A DNA stretch of 64,000 nucleotides, from positions 371,289 through 435,288 of the forward strand of contig CANMQX010000006.1 of NCBI GenBank assembly GCA_947500135.1, given 5' to 3'. The notes beneath the pieces were generated by a model. It was not told the DNA's origin and made no database searches. It saw nothing but the letters and a program-made list of their open reading frames with translations. The DNA comes from an uncultured Paracoccaceae bacterium. GTDB lineage: Bacteria > Pseudomonadota > Alphaproteobacteria > Rhodobacterales > Rhodobacteraceae. This document shows positions 1-9,320 of the stretch, piece after piece. Position 1 is the stretch's first letter; each line of letters begins with the position of its first letter. A program made the position numbers and the translations under genes.

Positions 1-44
1 CCGATCAATACTGCAACGATGCCTGATACCAACTGCTTTTTCAT
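1..44 (-). CDS. 5' end of an exported protein (partial)
   Basis: The reverse strand has an ATG at 44 preceded by a good Shine-Dalgarno site (AGGTGG, about 50-56). It opens a frame reading MKKQLVSGIVAVLIG before the window edge. This looks like the charged start and hydrophobic core of a signal peptide. Only 14 full codons are visible, so the function cannot be told. It is divergent from metG, with 136 bases between the two starts. Confidence 0.55.
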   Translation of the reverse strand, partial: MKKQLVSGIVAVLI

Positions 45-180
45 GTGATTGCCCACCTCTTTTGTTGATTTGCGCGCAACCTAGCGGCCATCGCAGCGAA
101 ACGCCAGCGATCCCTGTTTGATCTGCCCGCAAAGGAAGGCTAGAGGGAAGGTCACGCGTTACTAACCCCGCAGGAACACC

Positions 181-1893
181 ATGGCCCGCCACCTGATCAC
201 CTCCGCCATTCCCTATATCAACGGGATCAAGCATCTGGGAAACCTTGTCGGCAGCCAGCTGCCCGCCGACCTTTATGCCCGCTACTTGCGGCAGCGCGGG
301 CACGAGGTGCTGTTTCTCTGCGCAACCGATGAACATGGCACGCCAGCCGAACTGGCCGCTACCAAAGCGGGCAAGCCAGTGACCGATTACTGCGCCGAAA
401 TGCATCAGGTGCAATCAGATATCGCCGACGGGTTCCGGCTGTCTTTCGATCATTTCGGGCGTTCCTCCAGCCCGCAGAACCACAAGCTGACCCAAGCCTT
501 TGCAGGCAGGCTGGCCGAAATGGGGTTGATCCGCGAGGTGACCGAAGAACAGGTTTACTCCAAGGCCGATGGCCGGTTCCTGCCGGATCGCTATATCGAA
601 GGCACCTGCCCCAATTGCGGTTTCGAAAGCGCGCGCGGCGATCAATGCGACAACTGCACCAAGCAGTTGGACCCGACCGACCTGATCAACCCGCATTCCA
701 CCATCTCTGGTTCGACGGAATTGGAAGTACGCGAAACCAAGCACCTCTATCTGCGCCAGTCAGAATTGAAGGGCGATCTAGCGGAATGGATCGACAGCAA
801 GAAAGACTGGCCAATCCTGACCACATCCATCGCCAAGAAATGGTTGAACGACGGCGACGGGTTGCAAGACCGGGGGATCACCCGTGATCTCGACTGGGGT
901 ATCCCGGTCAAACAAGGCGACCAGACGTGGCCTGGCATGGAAGGCAAAGTCTTCTATGTCTGGTTCGACGCCCCCATCGAGTACATCGCCTGTGCGCAGG
1001 AATGGGAAGACGCGGGCAAAGGCAACGATTGGGCGCGCTGGTGGCGGACCGATAAAGGGGCGGATGACGTGACCTACACCCAGTTCATGGGCAAGGATAA
1101 CGTGCCCTTCCACACATTGTCATTCCCGGCCACGATCATGGGCACCCAAGAGCCGTGGAAGCTGGTCGATTACATCAAATCCTTCAACTACCTCAACTAC
1201 GACGGGGGGCAGTTCAGTACCTCGCGCGGGCGGGGGGTGTTCATGGATCAGGCGCTTGAGATTCTGCCCGCAGACTATTGGCGTTGGTGGCTTTTGTCGC
1301 ACGCGCCGGAATCGTCTGACGCGGAATTCACATGGGAAACCTTCCAAACAGACGTGAACAAGGACCTTGCCGATGTCTTGGGTAATTTTGTTAGCCGTAT
1401 CACTAAGTTTTGTCGATCAAAGTTCAGCGAAGCGGTCCCCGAAGGCGGGTCTTACAGCGCGGCAGAGGAACAACTGGTCGCTGACCTGACAACCCGCGTC
1501 CGGACTTACGAAAAGCACATGGATGCAATCGAGGTGCGCAAAGCCGCAACCGAATTGCGGGCGATCTGGGCGCTGGGCAATGAATACCTGCAAGCCAACG
1601 CACCATGGACGACCTTCAAAACCGAACCCGAAACAGCAGCGATGCAGGTGCGGTTGGCGCTGAACCTGATCCGGATTTACGCGGTACTATCTGCGCCCTT
1701 CATTCCCGATGCCAGCGCGACCCTGCTTGCGGCCATGCAAACCGATGATGACAGCTGGCCGCAGGATGTCGGTAGCGCACTAACCGCCCTCCCCGCGGGC
1801 CGCGCATTTACGGTGCCGGACAACCTGTTCCGCAAACTGACAGATGAAGAACGTGAAGGTTGGGCAGAACGGTTCGCAGGAACACGCGATTAG
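181..1893 (+). CDS. metG: Methionyl-tRNA synthetase
   Basis: This 570-residue class I synthetase charges tRNA-Met in the cytoplasm. The HIGH-type ATP motif is HLGN (residues 18-21) after PYINGIK. Two CxxC pairs (CPNC and CDNC, about residues 143-158) form the zinc knuckle. The KMSKS loop has the variant form FSTSRGRG, normal for the archaeal/eukaryote-like bacterial MetG subgroup. The C-terminal anticodon-binding domain is present, but no tRBD-type dimerisation domain follows. The start at 181 has an AGGA site (171-174) six bases upstream. The 3' end overlaps the convergent phyR gene by four bases, so no terminator separates them. Confidence 0.97.
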   Translation: MARHLITSAIPYINGIKHLGNLVGSQLPADLYARYLRQRGHEVLFLCATDEHGTPAELAATKAGKPVTDYCAEMHQVQSDIADGFRLSFDHFGRSSSPQNHKLTQAFAGRLAEMGLIREVTEEQVYSKADGRFLPDRYIEGTCPNCGFESARGDQCDNCTKQLDPTDLINPHSTISGSTELEVRETKHLYLRQSELKGDLAEWIDSKKDWPILTTSIAKKWLNDGDGLQDRGITRDLDWGIPVKQGDQTWPGMEGKVFYVWFDAPIEYIACAQEWEDAGKGNDWARWWRTDKGADDVTYTQFMGKDNVPFHTLSFPATIMGTQEPWKLVDYIKSFNYLNYDGGQFSTSRGRGVFMDQALEILPADYWRWWLLSHAPESSDAEFTWETFQTDVNKDLADVLGNFVSRITKFCRSKFSEAVPEGGSYSAAEEQLVADLTTRVRTYEKHMDAIEVRKAATELRAIWALGNEYLQANAPWTTFKTEPETAAMQVRLALNLIRIYAVLSAPFIPDASATLLAAMQTDDDSWPQDVGSALTALPAGRAFTVPDNLFRKLTDEEREGWAERFAGTRD

Positions 1894-2705
1894 ACGCTAA
1901 TCGCGCTACTGCTGCGAAAGAACATCGCCTGACTGACGGCCGATTGCACCTGTTCCTGACTATAGGGTTTGGTAATCACAAATGCCGGTTCTTCCCGGTC
2001 GCCAGTCAATAAGCGCTCTGGAAACGCGGTGATAAAGATCACCGGCGTGTCGGCTGCGGCCTGCATGATGTCATTGACCGCATCGATCCCTGACGAACCA
2101 TCGGCCAGTTGAATGTCGGACAAGATCAGGTCCGGTTTCTCTCGCTCTGCCATAACGACGGCCTGATCACGGGTGGCGGCGGCACCAACAACAGCGTGGC
2201 CCATCTCCGTCACGATATCTTCTAGGTCCATGGCGATCATCGCTTCATCCTCGATCACCATGATCCGGCCCTTGATCGCGTCTTTCATTTCCCGACGGGC
2301 AGAGTTGATCAGCTTTTCGACATCAACCAGCGGCTTGTCCATAATCTCGGAAATCTGGCGCAAGGAAAACTCTTCGATGGCGTGCAACAGCAACGCCTGC
2401 CGGGAATGAGGGGTCAGCTCGCGCAGATATGCCTGCGCCTGCCCTACCAATCCATCATCGTCAGCGCCGGTGCCGCCAGAGCCGCCACCCTGCCAGACGA
2501 TAAAGAACAACCGAAACAGACCAACCTTCACCGACGAGGCGGAGGTCACCTTGGCCGGATCATCGCGCACCATTTCCAATGCGCCCAGCGCATAATCATC
2601 ACCGGCTGATTGATTACCTGTCAGCGCACGGGCATGACGCCGCAGATAAGGCAATGCATCGGTCAGGCCGGACGAAAGAGACCGTACAACTTCGGTGTTA
2701 GACAT
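1890..2705 (-). CDS. phyR: PhyR-type anti-anti-sigma response regulator of the general stress response
   Basis: The 271-residue product has an N-terminal ECF sigma-like domain (about 1-140) and a C-terminal receiver (about 145-265). The acidic pair is E152/D153, the phosphoacceptor is D197 (LILSDIQL), and T226 and K246 complete the active site. In the known pathway, phosphorylated PhyR sequesters NepR and frees EcfG. I chose the ATG at 2705 (MSNTEV) over an upstream start at 2801: it gives the usual family length, and the extension would run over the promoter of the divergent nepR gene. No histidine kinase for PhyR lies in the window. Confidence 0.95.
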   Translation of the reverse strand: MSNTEVVRSLSSGLTDALPYLRRHARALTGNQSAGDDYALGALEMVRDDPAKVTSASSVKVGLFRLFFIVWQGGGSGGTGADDDGLVGQAQAYLRELTPHSRQALLLHAIEEFSLRQISEIMDKPLVDVEKLINSARREMKDAIKGRIMVIEDEAMIAMDLEDIVTEMGHAVVGAAATRDQAVVMAEREKPDLILSDIQLADGSSGIDAVNDIMQAAADTPVIFITAFPERLLTGDREEPAFVITKPYSQEQVQSAVSQAMFFRSSSAISV

Positions 2706-2732
2706 TTTTTGGTGTACCTTGGCGCGAAATAT

Positions 2733-2758
2733 GGAACATAATACAACTCTATGGCGTT
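2733..2758 (+). promoter_or_regulatory. EcfG-dependent promoter of nepR-ecfG
   Basis: GGAAC (2733-2737) and CGTT (2755-2758) are separated by exactly 17 bases. This matches the published EcfG consensus GGAAC-N16/17-CGTT. It points toward nepR, whose ATG lies 46 bases beyond the -10 element, and implies positive autoregulation. No equivalent pair faces phyR. Confidence 0.85.
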
Positions 2759-2804
2759 TATGGAATAGCGCGATACAATAAATTGCGCCCAATGAGTACA
2801 TAGA

Positions 2805-2969
2805 ATGACGCAGGATCCCAAGAAATCAGAAGTCGAACGCGACATCGACGAAAACCTGCGCAAGGTCTATCGTGAGATGGTGGATCAGGAAGTCCCGGAC
2901 AGGTTTCGGGATTTGCTCGACCAACTGCGCCAGTCAGAAGAAAAAGATGAACCGGAGAACAAACAATGA
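2805..2969 (+). CDS. nepR: NepR anti-sigma factor
   Basis: A 54-residue protein beginning MTQDPKKSEVERDID. It carries the NepR core: two short helices around NLRKVYREM and VPDRFRDLLDQL. NepR binds EcfG and blocks it until phosphorylated PhyR displaces it. The gene lies between phyR and ecfG as usual for alphaproteobacteria. Its TGA overlaps the ecfG ATG (ATGA at 2966-2969), so anti-sigma and sigma factor are translationally coupled. No strong Shine-Dalgarno site is seen before ATG 2805. The gene is short and easily missed by gene callers. Confidence 0.93.
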   Translation: MTQDPKKSEVERDIDENLRKVYREMVDQEVPDRFRDLLDQLRQSEEKDEPENKQ

Positions 2970-3493
2970 GTTCTCCGCGCGCCCAGCCGGACCCGCGCGA
3001 TGAAATTATTGATTTCCTCCCTGAAATGCGTGCATTTGCCATCAGCCTGACGCGCGACAGGTCCAGTGCTGACGATCTGGTACAGGATGCGGTCGTCAAA
3101 GCATGGAAAAGTTTCCATCAATTTCAATCAGATACCAACCTGCGCGCTTGGCTTTTTACCATTGTGCGCAACACGTTCTATTCCGACCTACGCCGCCGCC
3201 GCCGCGAGGTCGAACATGCCGAACAGGCCCCCGCCGAAGAGGCGACAGATGGCCGGGGCGCAGATCCGATCATCGCCGTGATGGATTTCGAAAAGGCCTT
3301 CGCGACCTTGCCGGATGAGCAGCGTGAAGCGCTCGTTCTGGTTGGCGCCTCCGGCATGTCCTACGAGGAGGCGGCAGAAACTTGCGGCGTCGCAGTTGGC
3401 ACGATCAAAAGCCGCATCAACAGGGGCCGCAAACGTCTGGCCGAATTGCTGGGGCATGACGCTAACAATGATGTCAGCGCAACTGGTATCTGA
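2966..3493 (+). CDS. ecfG: General stress response ECF sigma factor (EcfG family)
   Basis: A 175-residue ECF sigma factor. Region 2 is about residues 12-80 (DDLVQDAVVKAWK, then NLRAWLFTIVRN). Region 4 is about 108-162, with a helix-turn-helix around MSYEEAAETCGVAVGTIKSR. There is no C-terminal extension. It directs core RNA polymerase to GGAAC/CGTT promoters, one of which lies just upstream of its own operon. Start and expression are coupled to nepR through the ATGA overlap. Confidence 0.95.
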   Translation: MSSPRAQPDPRDEIIDFLPEMRAFAISLTRDRSSADDLVQDAVVKAWKSFHQFQSDTNLRAWLFTIVRNTFYSDLRRRRREVEHAEQAPAEEATDGRGADPIIAVMDFEKAFATLPDEQREALVLVGASGMSYEEAAETCGVAVGTIKSRINRGRKRLAELLGHDANNDVSATGI

Positions 3494-3562
3494 CGCAGCC
3501 AAAACCCCGCTTTGGCCCTGCAATCCGATCTGCTAGGGTGCGGCAAATTGTAACGACGAAAG

Positions 3563-4360
3563 ATGCTTCGCATGTTCAAACCCGCCCTGATCCTGTCACT
3601 GCTGATAAGCTCCTCTGCCATGGCCGCCACTTGCGGAAACGATGCCAGCGGCTTTGCCAATTGGAAGGCCCAGTTCGCGCAAGAGGCCGCAAATGCGGGC
3701 GTCGGCGCGCGTGGTCTTCAAGCTTTGGCGCAGACGAGCTATGCTAGCCGCACGATCAGCGCCGACCGCAATCAAAAATCATTCCGCTACAGTCTTGATG
3801 ATTTCATGCGCATCCGTGGGGCACCCACAATCGTGGCCCAAGGCAAACGACGGATCGCGGGCAACCCAGCATTTTACGCATCCATCGAAAACGTGTTTGG
3901 TGTGCCCGCTGCGGTTGTCGTGGCCATCCACGGAATGGAAACCGGCTTTGGCAATTTTATGGGTGACGCCAATGTCGTCTCGGCGATTTCAACCTTGGCC
4001 TATGATTGCAGGCGGTCGGATTTTTTCACGGGCCACGCCATTGCTGCCTTGAAACTGGTCGATCAGGGCAGCCTGTCATCCAATTCCATCGGTGCGATGC
4101 ATGGTGAACTGGGCCATACCCAGTTCCTGCCGGGCAATGTGATCGCCTATGGCTATGATGGGGATGGCAACGGGGTCGTCGATTTGACGAATCAGACCGA
4201 CGCGCTCGCCTCCACCGCCAACTTCCTGCGGCAAAAGGGCTGGCGGCCTGGTGCCGGCTATCAAGAAGGTCAGCCAAATTTTGCGGTGATCGAGGAATGG
4301 AATGCGGCCGGGGTCTATCAAAAGGCCATCGCAATCATGGCCAGTCAGATCGAAGGCTAG
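3563..4360 (+). CDS. Lytic murein transglycosylase (MltB/SLT_2 type)
   Basis: A 265-residue exported enzyme cleaving the MurNAc-GlcNAc bond of peptidoglycan with 1,6-anhydro product formation. The signal peptide is residues 1-21 (cleavage after AMA). The catalytic Glu is E126 in HGMETGFG. The family motif HTQFLP and an EF-hand-like calcium loop (DGDGNGVVDL) follow. It is shorter than E. coli MltB and lacks a lipobox. ATG at 3572 (MFKPAL) is an equally possible start. It meets the convergent protease gene with a four-base overlap. Confidence 0.92.
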   Translation: MLRMFKPALILSLLISSSAMAATCGNDASGFANWKAQFAQEAANAGVGARGLQALAQTSYASRTISADRNQKSFRYSLDDFMRIRGAPTIVAQGKRRIAGNPAFYASIENVFGVPAAVVVAIHGMETGFGNFMGDANVVSAISTLAYDCRRSDFFTGHAIAALKLVDQGSLSSNSIGAMHGELGHTQFLPGNVIAYGYDGDGNGVVDLTNQTDALASTANFLRQKGWRPGAGYQEGQPNFAVIEEWNAAGVYQKAIAIMASQIEG

Positions 4361-5088
4361 AACCGATATGGCGGCAGATGCGCCAGCGCATTGCGCAACG
4401 CATCGCCCCATCCTTCCGAAACCGATTGGAAGTAATCATCATCCGCTGCGATCCGGGCGCTGGCACCCGGCTTGAAACTGTCGCGGGCATAGACTTGCAG
4501 ATCAAGCGGCAGGCCAACTGACAGGTTCGCCTTAATCGTGCTGTCAAAGGACACCATCAGCAGCTTGACGGTATCTTCAAAGCTCATGTTAGGCTCATAG
4601 GCGCGCACGATGATGGGCTTGCCATATTTCGTCTCACCAATCTGAAAAAACGGGGAATCGTCGGTGACTTCGATGAAATTGCCTTCGGGATAAACCAGAA
4701 ACAGGGTCGGATTACCGCCCTTGATCTGACCGCCCACGATGATGGAGGCACGAAACTTGCTGCTGGATTCTGCCCCACTTGGGGCACTTTCATCAATCAC
4801 TTCTTTCAAAGTGGCACCAACAAGGCGGGCGACCTGAAACATCGTGGGTAATTCAAGGATGGTCGGGTTACGATCAGACGATGCTTTTGACCGTTCCTCC
4901 AGCAGGCTGATCACGGCCTGCGTCGTGGCCAGATTACCGGCGGTCATCAGGGTGATCACACGTTCACCGGGCACATCCCAGGTAAACATCTTCTTTGTGA
5001 CGGAAAAATTGTCGACCCCGGCATTGGTGCGGGTGTCCGACATAAAAACAAGGCCTTTGTCCAAACGCAGGCCGACGCAGTAAGTCAT
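4357..5088 (-). CDS. Proteasome-type (Ntn) protease, COG3484 family
   Basis: A 243-residue protein of the bacterial proteasome-like peptidase family. It starts MTYCVGLRLDKG, so removal of the initiator Met would expose Thr2 as an N-terminal nucleophile. SDTRTNAG and a later Lys pair (VTKKMF) fit the Ntn-hydrolase fold. It is the last gene of a minus-strand operon with two transglutaminases, an alpha-E protein and an ATP-grasp enzyme (38 bases after the preceding gene). By context it probably degrades or processes peptides made or marked by those enzymes. The substrate is unknown. Confidence 0.88.
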   Translation of the reverse strand: MTYCVGLRLDKGLVFMSDTRTNAGVDNFSVTKKMFTWDVPGERVITLMTAGNLATTQAVISLLEERSKASSDRNPTILELPTMFQVARLVGATLKEVIDESAPSGAESSSKFRASIIVGGQIKGGNPTLFLVYPEGNFIEVTDDSPFFQIGETKYGKPIIVRAYEPNMSFEDTVKLLMVSFDSTIKANLSVGLPLDLQVYARDSFKPGASARIAADDDYFQSVSEGWGDALRNALAHLPPYRF

Positions 5089-5126
5089 TTCGAAATCCGG
5101 TTCAGGATAGTCAGTGTTGGCGCACC

Positions 5127-5924
5127 TTACTGCTGGACTTGCAGCGCGACAATCATCGATTCCGCAGCGTTACCAAGGCGCATACCAGTAATCGGGGCAG
5201 CTTCGCGGGAATCGCGGCCAATAGCCACGCGCACATAACGCTCATCCGGCGAAATCCCGTTCGAGACATCAAAACCGACCCAACCGAGACCCTCCACATG
5301 CGCTTCCGCCCAGGCATGGGTGGCATCCTGATCAACGCGGTCATTCATCATCAGATAGCCGCTGACATAACGGGCGGGAATACCGGCCGCGCGCGCGGCG
5401 GCGATGAAAATCTGGGCGTGGTCCTGACAAACACCAGCACCCGCGCCGAGCGCCTCTTCTGCTGTCGTGCCTGCTGCCGTTTCACCAATTGTGTAAGGTA
5501 CCGCCTCCAAAATGGCGGCTGACAAGGCGTGCAGATCATTCAGCGCATCATCGGGGCCGCGCACGGTTTTGGCCAGTTTGCGAATGCCCCGGCCCGGCGC
5601 CGTGCGGCCGGTCTGTTGTTGGAACAGCCACAAGGGTGCAGTGCCATAAACCTTACCCAAGACGCCGGTACCATCACTGGTTTCGACCTCGCCGCTGGCG
5701 GTAATCCTGACCTCCTGCACACCGGGATCAGCCTGCACCAGGATCGTTTCGTTCTTGTAGTGATCGGCAAAGGAAAGCTCTGCCCGCCCGCCCTCAACGG
5801 ATACATCCCAGCGCAGCACCGATTGCTGCGCATTGGTCACCGGGGTCAGGCGCACCTGCTGCAAACCGTAGGACACCGGGGCGTCATAGGAATAGCTGGT
5901 TGTATGTGTGATGTTCAGTTTCAT
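5127..5924 (-). CDS. Transglutaminase-like cysteine protease, operon copy 1
   Basis: A 265-residue protein with the N-terminal beta domain typical of bacterial transglutaminase-like proteins (ITHTTSYSYDAPV). The papain-fold core follows: C166 in GAGVCQDHAQ, H203 in THAWAEA, D219 in GFDVSNG. The frame extends upstream to 6122, but this runs inside the preceding gene. The ATG at 5924, four bases after that gene's stop, gives the family length. Family members hydrolyse or transfer peptide amide bonds. Here it likely works with the ATP-grasp and alpha-E proteins. Confidence 0.92.
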   Translation of the reverse strand: MKLNITHTTSYSYDAPVSYGLQQVRLTPVTNAQQSVLRWDVSVEGGRAELSFADHYKNETILVQADPGVQEVRITASGEVETSDGTGVLGKVYGTAPLWLFQQQTGRTAPGRGIRKLAKTVRGPDDALNDLHALSAAILEAVPYTIGETAAGTTAEEALGAGAGVCQDHAQIFIAAARAAGIPARYVSGYLMMNDRVDQDATHAWAEAHVEGLGWVGFDVSNGISPDERYVRVAIGRDSREAAPITGMRLGNAAESMIVALQVQQ

Positions 5925-5928
5925 GCGC

Positions 5929-6870
5929 CTATCCGTTAAACCGGTAATCCTGTTCGATCTGCATCCCGATCGCATTGTTGTCGCGGATGAATGCGCCAAT
6001 AAACTGGTGCAGCCCTTCGTCAAAAATCGACCCGATCGTATGGGCGCGCAACTTGTCACGCTGGCGCTCGACCAAATCATTACAAGGCATCCGCACGCCA
6101 TAATCCTTGGCCAAGAAACCAAGATTCTCGTCGAGATTCCGGCTGCAAAACGATAACGAGCGGGGAAAACGGCTGTCTAGGATCAGGAAGTCGGCAATGT
6201 TGGATGAATTCATGTCATCCTGATTAAGCCAGCGAAACGACCGGTGGGCCGATACCGACCGCAGGATCGTTTCCCATTGCACATTGTCCAGCGGAGAGCC
6301 GACGAAACTGGCCGATGGCAGCAGCGTGTAATATTTCACATCGATGATCCGGGCGGTGTTGTCAGCCCTTTCGAGGGCCGTCCCGATCTGGGCGAAATCA
6401 AAGATGTCATTGCGCATCATCGTGCCATGCATGGCACCGCGCACCAATGCGCTCTGCTGGCGGATCGTGCCCAGAATACCGGGCAGTTCGGTCTCCCTGA
6501 TCGGACGGCGCAGCGCCTCTTTCAGCGTCATCCAGTTTTCATTCACCGCCTCCCAAACCTCGGTCGTCAGCACGGTGCGCACCAGCCGGGCATTCATCCT
6601 GGCATTTTCAATCACCGACATCACACTTGACGGGTTGGCCGTGTCGCGCAACAGATAGTCAATGACGGTGGGACCGGCAAAGCTGTCATACTTCTCCATA
6701 TAGCCATTGCGCACACCGGCGGTTGTGACAACGGATTTCCATTCCGACGCGCTGTCGCTGGATCGGGTCAGGGCAATGCGAAACCCCGCCTCGACCAGAC
6801 GGGCGGTATTTTCTGCCCGTTCAAGAAAGCGGAACATCCAGTAAAGGCCACCTGCGGTTTTTCCTAGCAT
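5929..6870 (-). CDS. Alpha-E domain protein
   Basis: A 313-residue all-helical protein opening with the family signature MLGKTAGGLYWMFRFLERAENTARL-like stretch (residues 1-25, with W and R/E pairs). Alpha-E proteins have no proven biochemical activity. They nearly always sit beside circularly permuted ATP-grasp proteins and transglutaminases, as here. The start at 6870 lies four bases after the ATP-grasp stop; the in-frame ATG at 6912 would overlap that gene by 38 bases and is less likely. Confidence 0.92.
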   Translation of the reverse strand: MLGKTAGGLYWMFRFLERAENTARLVEAGFRIALTRSSDSASEWKSVVTTAGVRNGYMEKYDSFAGPTVIDYLLRDTANPSSVMSVIENARMNARLVRTVLTTEVWEAVNENWMTLKEALRRPIRETELPGILGTIRQQSALVRGAMHGTMMRNDIFDFAQIGTALERADNTARIIDVKYYTLLPSASFVGSPLDNVQWETILRSVSAHRSFRWLNQDDMNSSNIADFLILDSRFPRSLSFCSRNLDENLGFLAKDYGVRMPCNDLVERQRDKLRAHTIGSIFDEGLHQFIGAFIRDNNAIGMQIEQDYRFNG

Positions 6871-6874
6871 GGCG

Positions 6875-8302
6875 TCAGTCCTCCAGAACCCAGGTGTCTT
6901 TGGTGCCGCCACCCTGGCTGGAATTGACCACCAATGACCCGGCCTTCAACGCCACACGGGTCAACCCGCCCGGCGTGATCTTCACCTCTTTGGGGGACAC
7001 CAGCACAAATGGCCGCAAGTCCACATGGCGCGGCGACAAACCCTTCTTGACAAAGATCGGCACTGTGGACAGCGACAAGGTGGGTTGGGCGATGTAGTTG
7101 CTGGGGTTCTTCTTCAGCTTGACGGCGAAACTGGCAATTTCCTTTTTGCTGGCCGCAGGGCCCACCAACATGCCGTACCCGCCAGAGCCGTGGACCTCTT
7201 TCACCACCAGTTCCGACAAGTTGTCCAAAACATATTGCAACGCCTCCGGTTCTGAACACCGCCAGGTCTGGACATTCTTTAATATGGCCTTCTCGCCGGT
7301 ATAAAACTCAACGATTTCTGGCATATAGGAATAAATCGCCTTGTCATCCGAAATGCCCGTCCCCGGCGCATTGGCAATCGTGATCCCGCCTGCACGATAC
7401 ACATCCATGATGCCCGGCACGCCCAGCATCGAATCCGGGTTAAAGTTCAGCGGATCCAGAAAATCATCATCGACACGACGATAAAGCACATCAATATTCT
7501 GATAGCCTTGGGTGGTGCGCATGGCGATGCGGCCATCAACGACGCGCAAATCGTGACCCTCCACCAGTTCCACCCCCATCTGATCGGCAAGGAAGGAATG
7601 TTCGAAATAGGCGGAGTTGTGGATGCCCGGGGTCAGCACGGCAACTGTGGGCTTGCCGTTGCAGCCCGCAGGCGCACAGGCCGCCAATGACCGGCGCAGG
7701 TTCTTGGGGTAATCGCTGACCGGCTGCACCTTGTTCTGGCTGAACAGCTCCGGGAACATTTGCAACATCGTCTCGCGATTTTCCAGCATGTAGGACACAC
7801 CAGACGGGGTGCGCGCGTTATCCTCAAGCACGAAAAACTCATTCTCGCCGGTGCGCACGATATCGGTGCCAACGATATGGGTATAGACACCGCCGGGGGG
7901 CGACATGCCGATCATCTGCGGCAGAAACGCGTCGTTCTGGGCAATCAGATGCGGCGGTACAACGCCCGCGCGCAAAATCTCCTGACGATGGTAGATGTCA
8001 TGCAAAAACGCATTGATCGCACGCACCCGCTGTTCAATCCCTTTGGACAGGCGCGTCCATTCGCGGTTGGAAATGATCCTTGGGATCAGATCAAATGGGA
8101 TCAGGCGTTCCTGCGCCTCTTCCTGCCCATAGACGTTGAAGGTGATCCCCGTGCGGCGAAAGAAAGCCTCTGCCTCTTTCGACTTCTTGGTCAGCCGGGT
8201 TGGGTCTTCGTTGAAAAACCACTCCTGATACGCGTCATAGGGCTGCCGCACCCCATCCCCATCCAGAAGCATCTCATCAAAATGCTGTCTTTTTTCAGTC
8301 AT
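6875..8302 (-). CDS. Circularly permuted type 2 ATP-grasp protein
   Basis: A 475-residue ATP-grasp family protein, near the usual length. Recognisable segments include IAQNDAFLPQMIG, DNARTPSGVSYMLENR, the glycine-rich loop HGSGGYGMLVGP and the late DLRPFVLV segment. ATP-grasp enzymes activate a carboxylate as acyl phosphate and join it to an amine or thiol. For this family comparative genomics predicts peptide or amide bond formation, but the substrate is unknown. It begins 60 bases after the upstream transglutaminase and leads directly into the alpha-E gene. Confidence 0.92.
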   Translation of the reverse strand: MTEKRQHFDEMLLDGDGVRQPYDAYQEWFFNEDPTRLTKKSKEAEAFFRRTGITFNVYGQEEAQERLIPFDLIPRIISNREWTRLSKGIEQRVRAINAFLHDIYHRQEILRAGVVPPHLIAQNDAFLPQMIGMSPPGGVYTHIVGTDIVRTGENEFFVLEDNARTPSGVSYMLENRETMLQMFPELFSQNKVQPVSDYPKNLRRSLAACAPAGCNGKPTVAVLTPGIHNSAYFEHSFLADQMGVELVEGHDLRVVDGRIAMRTTQGYQNIDVLYRRVDDDFLDPLNFNPDSMLGVPGIMDVYRAGGITIANAPGTGISDDKAIYSYMPEIVEFYTGEKAILKNVQTWRCSEPEALQYVLDNLSELVVKEVHGSGGYGMLVGPAASKKEIASFAVKLKKNPSNYIAQPTLSLSTVPIFVKKGLSPRHVDLRPFVLVSPKEVKITPGGLTRVALKAGSLVVNSSQGGGTKDTWVLED

Positions 8303-8362
8303 CCCCCAACCCTAGCGGTTCTTGCGTAGCGAGCAAGCGATTGGGCAGAAATTGTTAAGAAT

Positions 8363-9139
8363 CTAGGATTTAGACACAGTCACTGCCTGTTCTTGCAGCT
8401 CCATCAACCCATATGATGTCATGAAAGAAATGTCAGCCGCATCGCGCCCGACACCGACCACCGCAATATCAGCGGCGTTGGCCATTCCCGTGGGGTCGAC
8501 AAGATGCCAGGCATTGTCCAGATAAACCTCAACCACGGCATGAAAATCCTGCGGGGTCACCGCAGGGGCATAGGCACTGATGATCCGGGCGGGGATGCCA
8601 ACGGCGCGCAACATCGCGATCAGCACATGGGCATAATCACGGCACACGCCGCGACGGGTCGCGAAACTGTCGGTCGCCGTCGTATTGGGCTGGGTGGCGA
8701 ACGCATCATAGGTAAAATTCTGTCCGATCCATTCCACCATCGCCGCCACACGCGGCCCACCACGCAGACCGGGAAATTGTTGTACCACGAAATCAAAGAA
8801 ATCCTCTGGAAAACAATAGCGTGACGGCATCAGGTAACCAATCACAGCGGCATCCAAGGCAGATAATGGCACCTGCGCCAATGCAGCGAAATCAACTGCG
8901 CCGCGTGTCACAGCAACGTCAGCACGGTAATCCGCCTTGAATGCACCATCGACCTGCATCCAAACACGCTGCCCAATCCCGCCCTCACCGGCGACAACAT
9001 GCTGCGGGGCTTGGCCAACCACGTTCAGATCGGTTCTTTGCACAATCTGGCCGGGGTAATCGGCAACAGCCACCTGCAATAACAGGTCGCATGGCTGCGG
9101 AGCGTGGTACTGCAAATGCGCATGAATGCTGAGTCTCAC
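8363..9139 (-). CDS. Transglutaminase-like protein, operon copy 2
   Basis: First gene of the minus-strand operon. With the GTG start at 9139 (reading VRLSIHAHLQYHAP) it has 258 residues, with C166 in GVCRDYAH, H200 in DFHAVVEV and D216 in LVDPTG. These positions match the second transglutaminase downstream almost exactly, which supports this start. In-frame ATGs at 9178 and 9202 would add a cysteine-rich, non-homologous N-terminus. No strong Shine-Dalgarno site settles the matter. It diverges from the unusual hydrolase cassette. Confidence 0.87.
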   Translation of the reverse strand: MRLSIHAHLQYHAPQPCDLLLQVAVADYPGQIVQRTDLNVVGQAPQHVVAGEGGIGQRVWMQVDGAFKADYRADVAVTRGAVDFAALAQVPLSALDAAVIGYLMPSRYCFPEDFFDFVVQQFPGLRGGPRVAAMVEWIGQNFTYDAFATQPNTTATDSFATRRGVCRDYAHVLIAMLRAVGIPARIISAYAPAVTPQDFHAVVEVYLDNAWHLVDPTGMANAADIAVVGVGRDAADISFMTSYGLMELQEQAVTVSKS

Positions 9140-9320
9140 CAAAGTGTCCAACCGTCCAAAAAGGGTGCAGATCAACATGCCAATACAGCATCCGAAATGC
9201 ACGTTGAAAAATGCGAAACAATACGCCGAAAATCAGCCCTCTGTTCAAATCACGATTTGCGTGCTAGGTTGATTTTATTAAACGATACGGCTTTTACATA
9301 GTTGATTTGGGATTATTATT

